The translations under genes were made by a program, and so were the position numbers. Under the pieces are notes generated by a model. That model saw only the letters and a list, made by a program, of their open reading frames with translations, did no database searches and was not told the DNA's origin. A DNA stretch of 64,000 bases, taken from the NCBI GenBank assembly GCA_023391635.1, contig JAEWAQ010000076.1, positions 124,001 to 188,000 on the forward strand. The letters are read 5' to 3'. This document shows positions 49,628 through 57,543 of this stretch, piece after piece (positions within the stretch are counted from its first letter, which is position 1; each line of letters starts with the position of its first letter). The DNA is from Bacillota bacterium (GTDB lineage: Bacteria; Bacillota; Bacilli; Paenibacillales; Paenibacillaceae).

Positions 49628-49840
49628 GATACATCCGCCCTTTGCATCATTTCGAGTTCGTGTTGTTGCTTGCCGCTCATCACGGGCTGGTTACCATTGT
49701 AACGAAAACAGCGCCAAATTGCGAGATTTCCGCCTTCGTCTCCATCTATGTTGCCGTGTCGGGTTTTGTTTGACGTGAATTCGTGGTACACTTCCGATGG
49801 AAATCATCGCTTGTCGTGATCAGGAAGGGGCAATACGGTT

Positions 49841-50512
49841 TTGAACAATACCGACAATCGGCCGTTTGACGGGTATTTGCTGGCAGGTCTCGCGACTGCT
49901 GCATTCACGGGCACGACGCTGCTGATCGGAGCGGACCGAGTCGTGCCGTTCGATGATGCGATCATCCGGGCCGTGCAGGGACGGGAATCGTCCGGATTGA
50001 CCGGTTTGGCGGAAACGCTGAGCTGGCTGGGATCGACGAAATCGGTCATCGTGCTTGTCTTGCTGCTGGCGAGTATTTTGTATGTCGCGCTGAAGCATCG
50101 CACGGAGCTTATCTTATTCGCGACGGCGGTCGGTGGGGCGGGATTGCTGAACAAGCTGCTGAAAACCGCATTCCAGCGGGAGCGGCCGACTATTCATCCG
50201 CTTATCGCAGAGACCGGCTATTCATTTCCGAGCGGGCACACGATGGGTGCGGTGGCGCTGTATGGCATTCTGGCCTACCTATTATGGAGGCATATCGCCA
50301 GCCCGACTGGCAGAGTTATGCTGGTCGCTGTCTGTGCGCTGATGTACCTGGGGATTGTCACGAGCCGCATCTATCTGGGCGTCCATTATCCGAGCGACAT
50401 TGTCGGCGGGACGCTGGCCAGCACGGCCTGGCTTGGCTTGTGCATCGGTGTGTACGAGCGGCGAACCCGGAAGCAAGCCCGGTGCGCGGCAGAACGTCAG
50501 GAGGCGGCATAA
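49841..50512 (+). CDS. PAP2 family phosphatase
   Basis: A protein of 223 residues with five or six membrane segments. The three PAP2 motifs are KTAFQRERP, YSFPSGHTM and SRIYLGVHYPSD. It likely dephosphorylates a lipid phosphate such as undecaprenyl diphosphate or phosphatidic acid. TTG 49841 with AGGAAGGGG upstream. It overlaps trmB by one base (TAATG), giving translational coupling. Confidence 0.9.
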   Translation: MNNTDNRPFDGYLLAGLATAAFTGTTLLIGADRVVPFDDAIIRAVQGRESSGLTGLAETLSWLGSTKSVIVLVLLLASILYVALKHRTELILFATAVGGAGLLNKLLKTAFQRERPTIHPLIAETGYSFPSGHTMGAVALYGILAYLLWRHIASPTGRVMLVAVCALMYLGIVTSRIYLGVHYPSDIVGGTLASTAWLGLCIGVYERRTRKQARCAAERQEAA

Positions 50513-51288
50513 TGAGATTAAGAGGCAGGAAAAATATCCGGGAGAGCCTGGAGCGGCAGCCCGACCTCGTCATTCTGGAACCGGAGCGGTGGAGAGGGCG
50601 CTGGAGCGAATTTTTCGGCAACGACCGTCCGATCCGCGTCGAGCTTGGCATGGGCAAAGGCCAGTTCATCAGCACGATGAGCGGCAAGCACGAGGATATC
50701 AATTTTATCGGAATGGACATCTACGACGAGTTGCTGCGGCGGGGCAGCGAGAAGGCTAGAAGCGTCTGGCGGGAGAAGGGGCGGGATAACGTTCCGAATC
50801 TGGCGCTCGTGCGGGGCAACGTGGAATACTTGGAGGCGATGTTCACGCCGGGAGAACTGTCGCGCATCTACCTCAATTTCAGCGACCCGTGGCCCAAGAG
50901 CAAGCATGCCCGCAGAAGGCTGACGCACCCCCGGTTTCTAAAGAAGTACCAGTCGGTGCTGAATGCGGATGGCGAAATTCATTTCAAGACCGATTCGCTG
51001 TCGTTGTTCGAGTTTTCCTTGAACAGCTTCTCCGACACCGGGCTGCAGATGCGGAACATCTCGCTGGACCTGCACCGCGACGGCGCCCGGGAAGATCTCG
51101 TCATGACCGAATACGAGACGAAGTTCCACCGGCAAGGGATGCCGATCTATCGGCTGGAAGCCGTCATCGGAGCCGATGCGGTCAAGCGCAATGGGCAGCG
51201 TATCGCCGATGAGCAGGAGGAACAAGCGCGCAGAGGCGGGGCCAAGGAGCTGGCTCCGGGGCAGCCGCAGGAACATTCGAATTCGTAA
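50512..51288 (+). CDS. trmB: tRNA (guanine46-N7)-methyltransferase
   Basis: A protein of 258 residues. VELGMGKGQFISTM is SAM motif I, FIGMDIYDELLRRG motif II, and LNFSDPWPKSKHARRRLTHP the TrmB hallmark with catalytic Asp; FKTDSLSLFEFSL and YETKFHRQGMPIYRLE complete the family. A 40-residue hydrophilic C-terminal extension (EQEEQARRGGAKELAPG ...) exceeds most homologues. CAGGAGG precedes the ATG. Confidence 0.94.
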   Translation: MRLRGRKNIRESLERQPDLVILEPERWRGRWSEFFGNDRPIRVELGMGKGQFISTMSGKHEDINFIGMDIYDELLRRGSEKARSVWREKGRDNVPNLALVRGNVEYLEAMFTPGELSRIYLNFSDPWPKSKHARRRLTHPRFLKKYQSVLNADGEIHFKTDSLSLFEFSLNSFSDTGLQMRNISLDLHRDGAREDLVMTEYETKFHRQGMPIYRLEAVIGADAVKRNGQRIADEQEEQARRGGAKELAPGQPQEHSNS

Positions 51289-51300
51289 CAGCTTGCAGCC

Positions 51301-51336
51301 GGGGCGAATAGACGATCACCGTCGCCTATCGCCCCG
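51301..51336 (+). terminator. probable terminator of trmB
   Basis: GGGGCGA-A-TAG (51301-51311) pairs with CTA-TCGCCCC, with ACG/CGT inside. GTTTG follows, so the T-tract is weak. Confidence 0.5.
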
Positions 51337-51450
51337 TTTGACTGCCACCCCGCCCAATAGATGCCCCATCGCCAATTCGCCTCGCCCGACCTCCACTTCC
51401 GCCTTATAGACGCCCCTATCGAAATTTCGCCCCACCCGACCGCCATCCCT
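51320..51450. repeat. degenerate ~50-bp repeats after trmB
   Basis: Pyrimidine-rich related stretches (ATAGATGCCCCATCG, ATAGACGCCCCTATCG, with CGCC[T/C]C[A/G]CCCGACC between) recur about 50 bp apart, one further copy being very diverged. The rest of the 613-bp gap (51450-51901) contains no gene I can support; its last part is the leader of the glycosyltransferase, conserved with the leader of the paralogue at 54012. Confidence 0.4.
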
Positions 51451-51901
51451 TGCATACCTCTGAGCGAAGGGGATAATGTCCTGCAAACCCGTTTTACGGC
51501 CAATATTGATGGGTAAATCTTAATAAAATGGATCGGCTTTTGGAGACAAATCTTGCAACCTTCCAAACGCCTTCTTCGTATGTTCTTTGAAACGTAGACC
51601 CGGTACATGCCGCGGCATTACCTTCAAACATGCTAACTTTTTCTGTGCATGAGCCGGGAAAACGCTTCAAAACAACCGTATAAAGAGAAAAGAGAGGAAT
51701 CGCAACGGCGCATCGCACGCCAGCAGTCATTCAGACGCAAGGCATGCGAATTCGGCTTGTCGGCTCTTTTGACAACCGGGAGCAAAACGACGAGAATCAA
51801 GAATGTGCAATTTTGCAGGGTAAGGGAATGGCTGGAAGTACCTACAGAGAACACAGAGAGAAAAAACAATGAAAAATCGGGGTTTAGGGGGAAAACTGAA
51901 T

Positions 51902-53140
51902 ATGTTTAACATGATTTTGCTTGGGCTGCAAGTCGTTTTTTTCGCCATCGGTGTTTACCAAATTTTTCTATCTTTGTTTGGATGGTATCGCAAGAAGGAA
52001 CGGATCGAGCATCCGCCCACCAAATCTTTCGCTATCTTCGTAGCCGCCCACAACGAGGCTGCGGTCGTCGGAGCCTTGGTCGAAAATTTGCTTAAAATGA
52101 AGTATCCCCGCAAGCTTTATGATATTTTCGTCATTTGCGATAATTGTACGGACGGAACCGCGGACGTGGTCAGGAAATACCCGGACGTCTTCGCCATGGA
52201 GAGAATGAATCCCCATCAGAGGGGTAAAGGCTACGCTATCGAATGGATGCTGAAGGAACTCTGGAAGCAGCCGAAATCCTACGATGCCGTCGTCATGTTC
52301 GACGCCGACAACTTGGTGGCGACAGACTTCCTCACGTATATGAACGAGGATTTGATGAACGGCCACCGGGTTGTGCAAGGGTATCTGGACACGAAAAATC
52401 CGAACGACTCTTGGGTCAGCGCCGCCAACGGAATCAACTATTGGTTCTGCAATCGTTTATGGCAGCTTCCCCGCACGAATCTCGGGCTGTCTAACTTCTT
52501 GGGCGGAACGGGCATGTGTTTCGAGAGCAGCTTGTTGAAGGAGATGGGGTGGGGGGCGACCAGCCTCGTTGAGGACTTGGAATTCACCATCTGCTGTATC
52601 CAGCGGGGGATTAAGACCAAGTTCAACTTCGAAGCCCGGGTGTACGACGAGAAGCCCATCACGTTCCGGGCATCGGCCCGCCAACGTCTCCGTTGGATGC
52701 AAGGCCATTTCGACGTGACGCGGCGCTATATGCTGCCGACGCTTTGGCAAGGAATCAAGGAACGCAGTTGGGTCAAGATCGACGCCGCCATTTACATTTT
52801 CAACGCGTACAACTTTTTGTTCGGTTTCATTATCACGGCCGTACTATGGTTCGATCTGGTAGTGCCGGGCGCGGCGAGATTCGATTCGATCTATTCCATC
52901 GCCCCGGTCTGGATCGCGATACCGGTGAGCCTCTACATCTATTTGCAAGTTCCGCTGGCGATGATGCTCGAAAAGGTGAACTGGAAGATGTATATACGGC
53001 TCATCACGTTCCCGGTCTTCTTCATCTCGTGGTGGCCGATTACGTTCTACGCATTTTTCACGCAGAACAACAAAACCTGGAGCCATACGCAGCATACGCG
53101 CGGGCTTCGGCTCGAAGAAGTGCAAAGCAAGCAAATGTAA
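51902..53140 (+). CDS. membrane GT2 glycosyltransferase, processive type (copy 1)
   Basis: A protein of 412 residues. One N-terminal membrane segment, a cytosolic GT-A domain and two or three C-terminal membrane segments. Motifs: AAHNEAAVVGALV, VMFDADN (DxD), SLVEDLEFT (ED, catalytic base) and QRLRWMQGH (QxxRW), the set of processive hyaluronan/chitin/PNAG synthase-like enzymes. Short N-terminus and conserved MFN/MLN start suggest ATG 51902; ATG 51869 in frame is the alternative. Strongly similar over its full length to the protein from 54012. Product is unknown. Confidence 0.9.
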   Translation: MFNMILLGLQVVFFAIGVYQIFLSLFGWYRKKERIEHPPTKSFAIFVAAHNEAAVVGALVENLLKMKYPRKLYDIFVICDNCTDGTADVVRKYPDVFAMERMNPHQRGKGYAIEWMLKELWKQPKSYDAVVMFDADNLVATDFLTYMNEDLMNGHRVVQGYLDTKNPNDSWVSAANGINYWFCNRLWQLPRTNLGLSNFLGGTGMCFESSLLKEMGWGATSLVEDLEFTICCIQRGIKTKFNFEARVYDEKPITFRASARQRLRWMQGHFDVTRRYMLPTLWQGIKERSWVKIDAAIYIFNAYNFLFGFIITAVLWFDLVVPGAARFDSIYSIAPVWIAIPVSLYIYLQVPLAMMLEKVNWKMYIRLITFPVFFISWWPITFYAFFTQNNKTWSHTQHTRGLRLEEVQSKQM

Positions 53141-53154
53141 TATTTTAAGTTCGA

Positions 53155-53177
53155 CCCCGGCAGCGCCGGGGTTTTTT
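53155..53177 (+). terminator. intrinsic terminator of glycosyltransferase copy 1
   Basis: CCCCGG (53155-53160), loop CAGCG, CCGGGG (53166-53171), then six T. Confidence 0.93.
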
Positions 53178-53194
53178 GTGCGTCAAAATTCCGG

Positions 53195-53722
53195 TCACAT
53201 GACCCACAGCTTGATGATCAGCGCCGTCAAGCTGCCGAGCAGGGCGCCGGCGACCGTATCGCTTGGAAAATGAAGACCGAAGTAGACGCGCGATAGCGCG
53301 ACGCCGAGAGCGATCGGCAGCAAGGCCGGAATCAGCGAGGGCGCGGCGAGCATCCATGGCGTCATCGCCGCGAACGCGGCGGTCGTATGACCCGAAGGAA
53401 ACGACGGATCCTTGAGCGGCTTGCGTCCCGTGTGCGCTTGGGGAAAGATCTGATAGGGCCGCAACCGGGGGGCGCTGCGTTTGGCAATGGCGACCGGTAC
53501 GTGGCTTAAAGTTACGGCGACCAGCGCCTGCCAGCCCACGTTGCTCCAGGGCTCGGGCGCGAAAAGGCCGACAGCGAGCGAACAGACAAGGGTGAACGTC
53601 GCGCCGCCCAGCAGCGAGAGAATGCGGAACAGCCAGCTAAGCGCGGCATGATTCCAACGGATGTTGACGTGCAGGAACAGCGGACGCTCGACCTCCAGCA
53701 GCATGCGGTAAATTCGGCTCAC
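53195..53722 (-). CDS. PAP2 family phosphatase
   Basis: A protein of 175 residues with about five membrane segments. Motifs: KRSAPRLRP, SFPSGHTTAAF and SRVYFGLHFPSD. It is a BcrC-like small PAP2 enzyme, likely acting on a lipid pyrophosphate. GTG 53722 has AAGGAG 8 bases upstream; GTG 53728 lies closer to it. It sits between the two glycosyltransferases on the opposite strand. Confidence 0.88.
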   Translation of the reverse strand: MSRIYRMLLEVERPLFLHVNIRWNHAALSWLFRILSLLGGATFTLVCSLAVGLFAPEPWSNVGWQALVAVTLSHVPVAIAKRSAPRLRPYQIFPQAHTGRKPLKDPSFPSGHTTAAFAAMTPWMLAAPSLIPALLPIALGVALSRVYFGLHFPSDTVAGALLGSLTALIIKLWVM

Positions 53723-54011
53723 GGGCACCGTCTCCTTCTGCCGTTCCGGTTAACCGGGTTCGGCGGTTATCCGACGTACCTACACATACAGAATAATAGG
53801 GTTTTATTATCCCATGATTAACGGACCGCGAGATTTTGGTTATATTCGCATTGGAAAATGCCGGTTTACGCGGAGGGCGGTTGGGCAAACTTGAAGTGAA
53901 GAATGCGCCATTGGCGATCTGCGGAAATATAAAGAGACCGAGCCGGTGGAGCCGAAACGAACAAACAGAGACAGAACAAAGAAAAATCGGGGTCCAGGGG
54001 GTCAACCGAAT

Positions 54012-55253
54012 ATGTTGAATCAAGTGTTTTTCGTCGTGCAAATTTTGGTTGGAGCCATTGGCGTGTATCAGTTCGCGCTGTCTGTCTGGGGATGGACCGG
54101 CAAGAAGAAAGCCGCGAATCACGATCCACGGAAGTCGTTCGCTGTCCTGATCGCCGCGCACAATGAAGAGAAGGTTGTCGGCGCTCTGATCGATAACTTG
54201 CTGAAACTGAATTACCCGCGAGCGTTGTACGATGTATTCGTCATTTGCGACAATTGCACGGACGATACGGCACGCATCGCGCGGCAGTATCCAGGCGTGA
54301 TCGCCTGCGAGCGCGAGAACAAGCACCAGCGCGGCAAAGGCTTCGCCATCGAATGGATGCTCAAGGAGCTGTGGAACCGCAGCCGCCAATATGACGGCGT
54401 GGTCATGCTGGACGCCGACAATCTGGTCGAGTCCGATTTCCTGCTGCATATGAACAACAGCCTGTGCGAAGGGCACAAGGTCGTTCAAGGCTATCTGGAC
54501 ACCAAGAATCCCGAGGATTCCTGGATCACGGCGGCATACGGCATTACGTACTGGTTCTGCAACCGGCTCTGGCAGCTGCCGCGCACCCGCCTGCGGATGG
54601 CGAATTTCCTCGGGGGCACTGGGATGTGTTTCGACTCTGGACTGCTCAAGGAGATGGGCTGGGGCGCGACGAGTCTGGTCGAGGATCTGGAGTTCACGGT
54701 TCGCTGCGTGCAGCGCGGCATCTATCCGACGATGAACTACGACGCCAAGGTGTACGACGAGAAGCCGCTGTCCTTCCGCGCTTCCGTCCGCCAACGGCTG
54801 CGCTGGATGCAAGGACATTTCAGCGTGGCGCGCCGCTACTTCTTTCCGCTGCTGTGGAGCAGCATCAAGGAGCGGAATCTGGCCAAATTCGATACGGCTC
54901 TCTATACCGTAACCGTGTACAACGTGCTGATCGGCTCGCTGCTGACTCTGGTGCTATGGTTCGATCAAATGCGGCCGGGCGTGCCGGCGTTCACGTCGAT
55001 CTACTACTACTTGCCGATCTGGGTCACGGGCATCTCGCTGTTTGTCAGCTGCGCCCAATTCCCGTTCGCGATGATGCTTGAGAAAGTGAAGTCCTGGAGA
55101 GTGTATGCGAATCTGCTGTTGTTCCCGGTATTCCTGCTCTCCTGGTGGCCGATTACGATGTACGCCTTCTTCACCCAGAACAACAAGACGTGGAGCCACA
55201 CGCAACATACGCGCGTGCTTCGGCTCGAAGAAGTGCGCGGCAAACAAATGTGA
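54012..55253 (+). CDS. membrane GT2 glycosyltransferase, processive type (copy 2)
   Basis: A protein of 413 residues, colinear with the protein from 51902 (same DxD, SLVEDLEFT and QRLRWMQGH motifs; both end NNKTWSHTQHTRxLRLEEV). It uses more G+C-rich codons than copy 1. The leader segment of about 40 bases before the ATG is also conserved between copies. The two copies arose by duplication, possibly with the PAP2 gene inserted between. A shared product such as an exopolysaccharide is likely, identity unknown. The 289-bp region before it contains the palindrome CCGGTTAACCGG (about 53744). Confidence 0.9.
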   Translation: MLNQVFFVVQILVGAIGVYQFALSVWGWTGKKKAANHDPRKSFAVLIAAHNEEKVVGALIDNLLKLNYPRALYDVFVICDNCTDDTARIARQYPGVIACERENKHQRGKGFAIEWMLKELWNRSRQYDGVVMLDADNLVESDFLLHMNNSLCEGHKVVQGYLDTKNPEDSWITAAYGITYWFCNRLWQLPRTRLRMANFLGGTGMCFDSGLLKEMGWGATSLVEDLEFTVRCVQRGIYPTMNYDAKVYDEKPLSFRASVRQRLRWMQGHFSVARRYFFPLLWSSIKERNLAKFDTALYTVTVYNVLIGSLLTLVLWFDQMRPGVPAFTSIYYYLPIWVTGISLFVSCAQFPFAMMLEKVKSWRVYANLLLFPVFLLSWWPITMYAFFTQNNKTWSHTQHTRVLRLEEVRGKQM

Positions 55254-55255
55254 CG

Positions 55256-55284
55256 TTGACATCACTGATGCGGCATGCTATAGT
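55256..55284 (+). promoter_or_regulatory. promoter of infC-rpmI-rplT
   Basis: TTGACA (55256-55261), 17 bases, TATAGT (55279-55284). It begins 2 bases after the stop of the glycosyltransferase. A classical strong sigma-A promoter. Confidence 0.9.
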
Positions 55285-55290
55285 CTTGAA

Positions 55291-55480
55291 GTGACTGTTT
55301 TTGATCAATCAATTCAGTACGCATAAGCAGAAGCGCCCGCTTCTCACCTGCTCGGCTTGCGCTGACGGGTTCGCGTAGCCGACGGATGCGAGGCCGCAGC
55401 CGGGGAGTTCGATTCCCGCGCAGTGCCGAACCGACGAGTGAGCAGGAAGCGGGCCCGATGGTTGGGACCCGCTTTTTTGA
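55291..55480 (+). ncRNA. L20 leader (autoregulatory infC leader RNA)
   Basis: The leader ends in a terminator: GCGGG (55449-55453) and CCCGC (55468-55472), then six T. An upstream segment near 55335-55355 (GCCCGCTTCTCACCTGCTC) can pair with the terminator's 5' part (GAGCAGGAAGCGGGC), giving the antiterminator/terminator switch of the L20 leader. Between them lies a structured domain resembling the L20 target site on 23S rRNA. Known in Bacillus: excess L20 binds and promotes termination. Position directly before infC supports the call. Confidence 0.8.
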
Positions 55481-55526
55481 TGCGCTGGAGAGGGCTTACG
55501 ACAGGCCATTATGGAGGTGGAACATT

Positions 55527-56039
55527 ATTAGCAAGGATCATCAAATCAATGAGGAAATCCGGGCGAGGGAAGTCAGACTGGTAGGCGCAGAGGGCGAGCA
55601 ACTCGGCATCAAGCCGTTCCGGGAAGCGATGCAGCTGGCCATCGACGCGAATATGGACCTGGTCAATGTCGCGCCGCAGGCGAAGCCGCCGGTGTGCCGC
55701 ATTATGGACTACGGCAAATTCCGTTACGAGCAGCAGAAGAAAGAGAAGGAAGCCCGGAAGAATCAGAAGATCGTCGACCTGAAGGAAGTCTGGTTCCGTT
55801 CGAACATCGATGAACACGACTATCAGACGAAATTTCGCAATGTCGTGAAGTTTCTAAACGAAGGCGACAAGGTCAAATGCTCCGTGCGGTTCCGCGGTCG
55901 TGAAATCGCCCACGCGAGCATCGGTCAGAAAATTCTGGAGCGCGTGGCGAAGGAAGTGGCCGATCTTTGCGTCATCGAGCGGATGCCGAAGCTCGAAGGC
56001 CGCAGCATGATCATGATTCTGGCTCCGAAGAGCCATTGA
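55527..56039 (+). CDS. infC: translation initiation factor IF-3, AUU start
   Basis: A protein of 170 residues. INEEIRAREVRLVGAEGEQLG and the linker KFRYEQQKKEKEARKNQK are typical of IF3-N; the IF3-C domain follows (DEHDYQTKFRNVVKFL ... RFRGREIAH). No ATG, GTG or TTG start lies in the right place; ATT at 55527 (ATT AGC AAG GAT, MSKD as in Bacillus IF3) stands 7-10 bases after GGAGGTGG. ATT starts are the basis of IF3 autoregulation. The ATT codon at 55524 is an equally in-frame alternative. It heads the infC-rpmI-rplT operon. Confidence 0.93.
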   Translation: MSKDHQINEEIRAREVRLVGAEGEQLGIKPFREAMQLAIDANMDLVNVAPQAKPPVCRIMDYGKFRYEQQKKEKEARKNQKIVDLKEVWFRSNIDEHDYQTKFRNVVKFLNEGDKVKCSVRFRGREIAHASIGQKILERVAKEVADLCVIERMPKLEGRSMIMILAPKSH

Positions 56040-56057
56040 CAGGAGGAAGTGCAATCC

Positions 56058-56258
56058 ATGCCTAAGATGAAAACACACAGCAGCTTGAAAGGCCGTTTCA
56101 AAATTACCGGTACCGGCAAAGTGAAACGCCACAAAGCGTACAGAAACCATCTGCTGTCCCACAAGTCCGGCCGCCAGAAGCGCGTGCTCGCTACACAGCC
56201 GCTGATGGCGCAAGGCGATGTTCGCCGCCTGCAGCAGCAATTGGCAAATCTGAAATAA
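56058..56258 (+). CDS. rpmI: 50S ribosomal protein L35
   Basis: A protein of 66 residues, all basic, MPKMKTHSSLKGRFKITGTG to LQQQLANLK, full family length. AGGAGGAAG precedes the ATG at 56058; the ATG at 56049 is not used by the family. It lies 18 bases after infC. Confidence 0.97.
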   Translation: MPKMKTHSSLKGRFKITGTGKVKRHKAYRNHLLSHKSGRQKRVLATQPLMAQGDVRRLQQQLANLK

Positions 56259-56280
56259 TACTTCCGGGAGGTAATGAATC

Positions 56281-56640
56281 ATGGCAAGAGTCAAGGGCGG
56301 ATTCGTCACACGCCGCCGTCGCAATAGAGTATTGAAAATGGCCAAAGGCTACTGGGGCGCGAAGCATCGCCTGTTCAAGAAAGCCAAAGAACAAGTGATG
56401 AAGTCGCTGTGGTACGCTTACCGCGACCGTCGCCAGACGAAGCGGAATTTCCGTAGACTGTGGATCGTGCGCATCAACGCTGCGGCCCGTCAGAATGGTC
56501 TTTCTTACAGCAAGTTGATGAACGGCCTGAAGCTGGCCGGCATCAACGTCAACCGCAAGATGCTGGCGGATCTCGCAGTGAACGATATCCAGGCGTTCAA
56601 CTCGCTGGTCAGCGCCGCCAAGGCGAAGATCAACGCCTAA
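56281..56640 (+). CDS. rplT: 50S ribosomal protein L20
   Basis: A protein of 119 residues, MARVKGGFVTRRRRNRVLKM onward, with RDRRQTKRNFRRLWIVRINA. Besides its ribosome role it is the autoregulator of this operon through the leader at 55291-55480. GGGAGG precedes the ATG. Confidence 0.97.
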   Translation: MARVKGGFVTRRRRNRVLKMAKGYWGAKHRLFKKAKEQVMKSLWYAYRDRRQTKRNFRRLWIVRINAAARQNGLSYSKLMNGLKLAGINVNRKMLADLAVNDIQAFNSLVSAAKAKINA

Positions 56641-56655
56641 TCGCATACAGACAAG

Positions 56656-56683
56656 CCCCGGGCGACCGGGGTTTTGATTTTTC
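56656..56683 (+). terminator. intrinsic terminator of rplT
   Basis: CCCCGG, loop GCGA, CCGGGG (56656-56671), then TTTTGATTTTT. A small 12-bp tandem (CGTGCCGCGAAT twice) follows at about 56700-56726. Confidence 0.9.
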
Positions 56684-56825
56684 GTGAGATCGCCGCGTAT
56701 CGTGCCGCGAATCGTGCCGCGAATCGAGCGGTGCCTGCTTTTTCTAAAGATGCGTACAATCATACAGGCCAAGCTTTATCCTTGACCATACGCTGTAGCA
56801 CTACCGGTAAAGGAGGTCTGTGAGC

Positions 56826-57098
56826 ATGTCTCACGTCACGAGAATGCAGGCGAGGCAGTTGATCGGCCATGAGATCTATGTATTGCGCAAGGACGGCGCC
56901 GTCGTTCACGGGAAATTGACCGGGCTCAAAGGGGATAAGCTGATCATTGCGCCCGCCTCGGGCCAAGCGCACACTCAGGCGATCCTTCCGCTTGCTTTGT
57001 TCGATATTTTGGCTATTGGAACACTTCCGTTCGCAGGATTTGGCGGCGGCTTCGGCGGCGGCTTTGGAGGGTTCGGATTTCCCGGGTTTTTCTGGTGA
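56826..57098 (+). CDS. small SH3-like protein with Gly/Phe-rich tail
   Basis: A protein of 90 residues. Residues ~10-50 read RQLIGHEIYVLRKDGAVVHG then KLTGLKGDKLIIAP, a short beta-barrel pattern (SH3/LSm-like). After a hydrophobic segment the tail is GFGGGFGGGFGGFGFPGFFW, a Gly-Phe repeat ending in FFW. AAAGGAGG precedes the ATG at 56826. Such tails occur on spore-coat or surface proteins; a coat role is a guess. A perfect hairpin (57123-57142) ends the unit. Confidence 0.7.
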   Translation: MSHVTRMQARQLIGHEIYVLRKDGAVVHGKLTGLKGDKLIIAPASGQAHTQAILPLALFDILAIGTLPFAGFGGGFGGGFGGFGFPGFFW

Positions 57099-57122
57099 GA
57101 CGTATGTAGAGCGCCCCTGTAT

Positions 57123-57142
57123 GGCCGGTTGAAGAACCGGCC
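57123..57142 (+). terminator. hairpin after the Gly/Phe-rich protein gene
   Basis: GGCCGGTT, loop GAAG, AACCGGCC: eight pairs. TCTTCTCGTTG follows, a weak T-tract. Confidence 0.6.
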
Positions 57143-57164
57143 TCTTCTCGTTGTCGGCCTGCGG

Positions 57165-57395
57165 ATATTGAAGACGTGATCGCCGACCCGTAGGATTTAG
57201 CGAACATAGAGGTGCAAATGAATACTCCCGCCACTTATCTGCGCTATGGCTTCGGTTGAAGACGCCTTCTTCATACTTGGGCAATGGATCGCCATCCAGG
57301 AAACTGGCTTTGGAGGTATACGCCTCTTCGGTGAGAATTGCCTCGATGCCAAGTGCAGTTGCTTTATATCGGATCATCGACACGTGCTCCGCTTT
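57165..57395 (-). pseudogene. remnant of an IS200/IS605-type TnpB (OrfB), C-terminal part
   Basis: On the minus strand the reading TKAEHVSMIRYKATALGIEA, ILTEEAYTSKASFLDGDPLP and KYEEG matches the conserved end of TnpB proteins (M[IV]xYKAxxxGIxVIxxEExYTSKASFLD). The frame is lost soon after. A shifted frame yields RVGDHVFNI, resembling the degenerate ADVNGAFNI motif. No TnpA, full-length TnpB or element end is seen. It is a decayed fragment inside a 445-bp gene-free stretch that otherwise has two hairpins. Confidence 0.65.
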
Positions 57396-57480
57396 CGTAT
57401 TTGACGCGCGCGGAAGTCGCCGTCATCGTACGCAAGCTGCTCCAGCAATCCGATTTGATCTAATCTGGTCGAATTTGTCC

Positions 57481-57513
57481 AGAGCCCCGGTTTCCGTCGG
57501 AAACCGGGGCTCT
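57481..57513. terminator. 15-bp perfect inverted repeat
   Basis: AGAGCCCCGGTTTCC, loop GTC, GGAAACCGGGGCTCT. It lies 30 bases beyond the 3' end of the minus-strand GNAT gene and faces the TnpB remnant. Neither side has a clean T-tract, but the stem is strong. Confidence 0.6.
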
Positions 57514-57543
57514 TGCTCGTAAACATCAGCCGTCCCGGCGCGT

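Noticed and set aside
51649..51909. 86-codon frame before the first glycosyltransferase
   Set aside because: No ribosome site, basic low-information composition, and it ends inside the glycosyltransferase start region.
56760..57383. 207-codon minus-strand frame as a functional gene
   Set aside because: Only its start resembles TnpB; the rest is antisense to the Gly/Phe-rich gene and the terminator region, so it is treated as a remnant.
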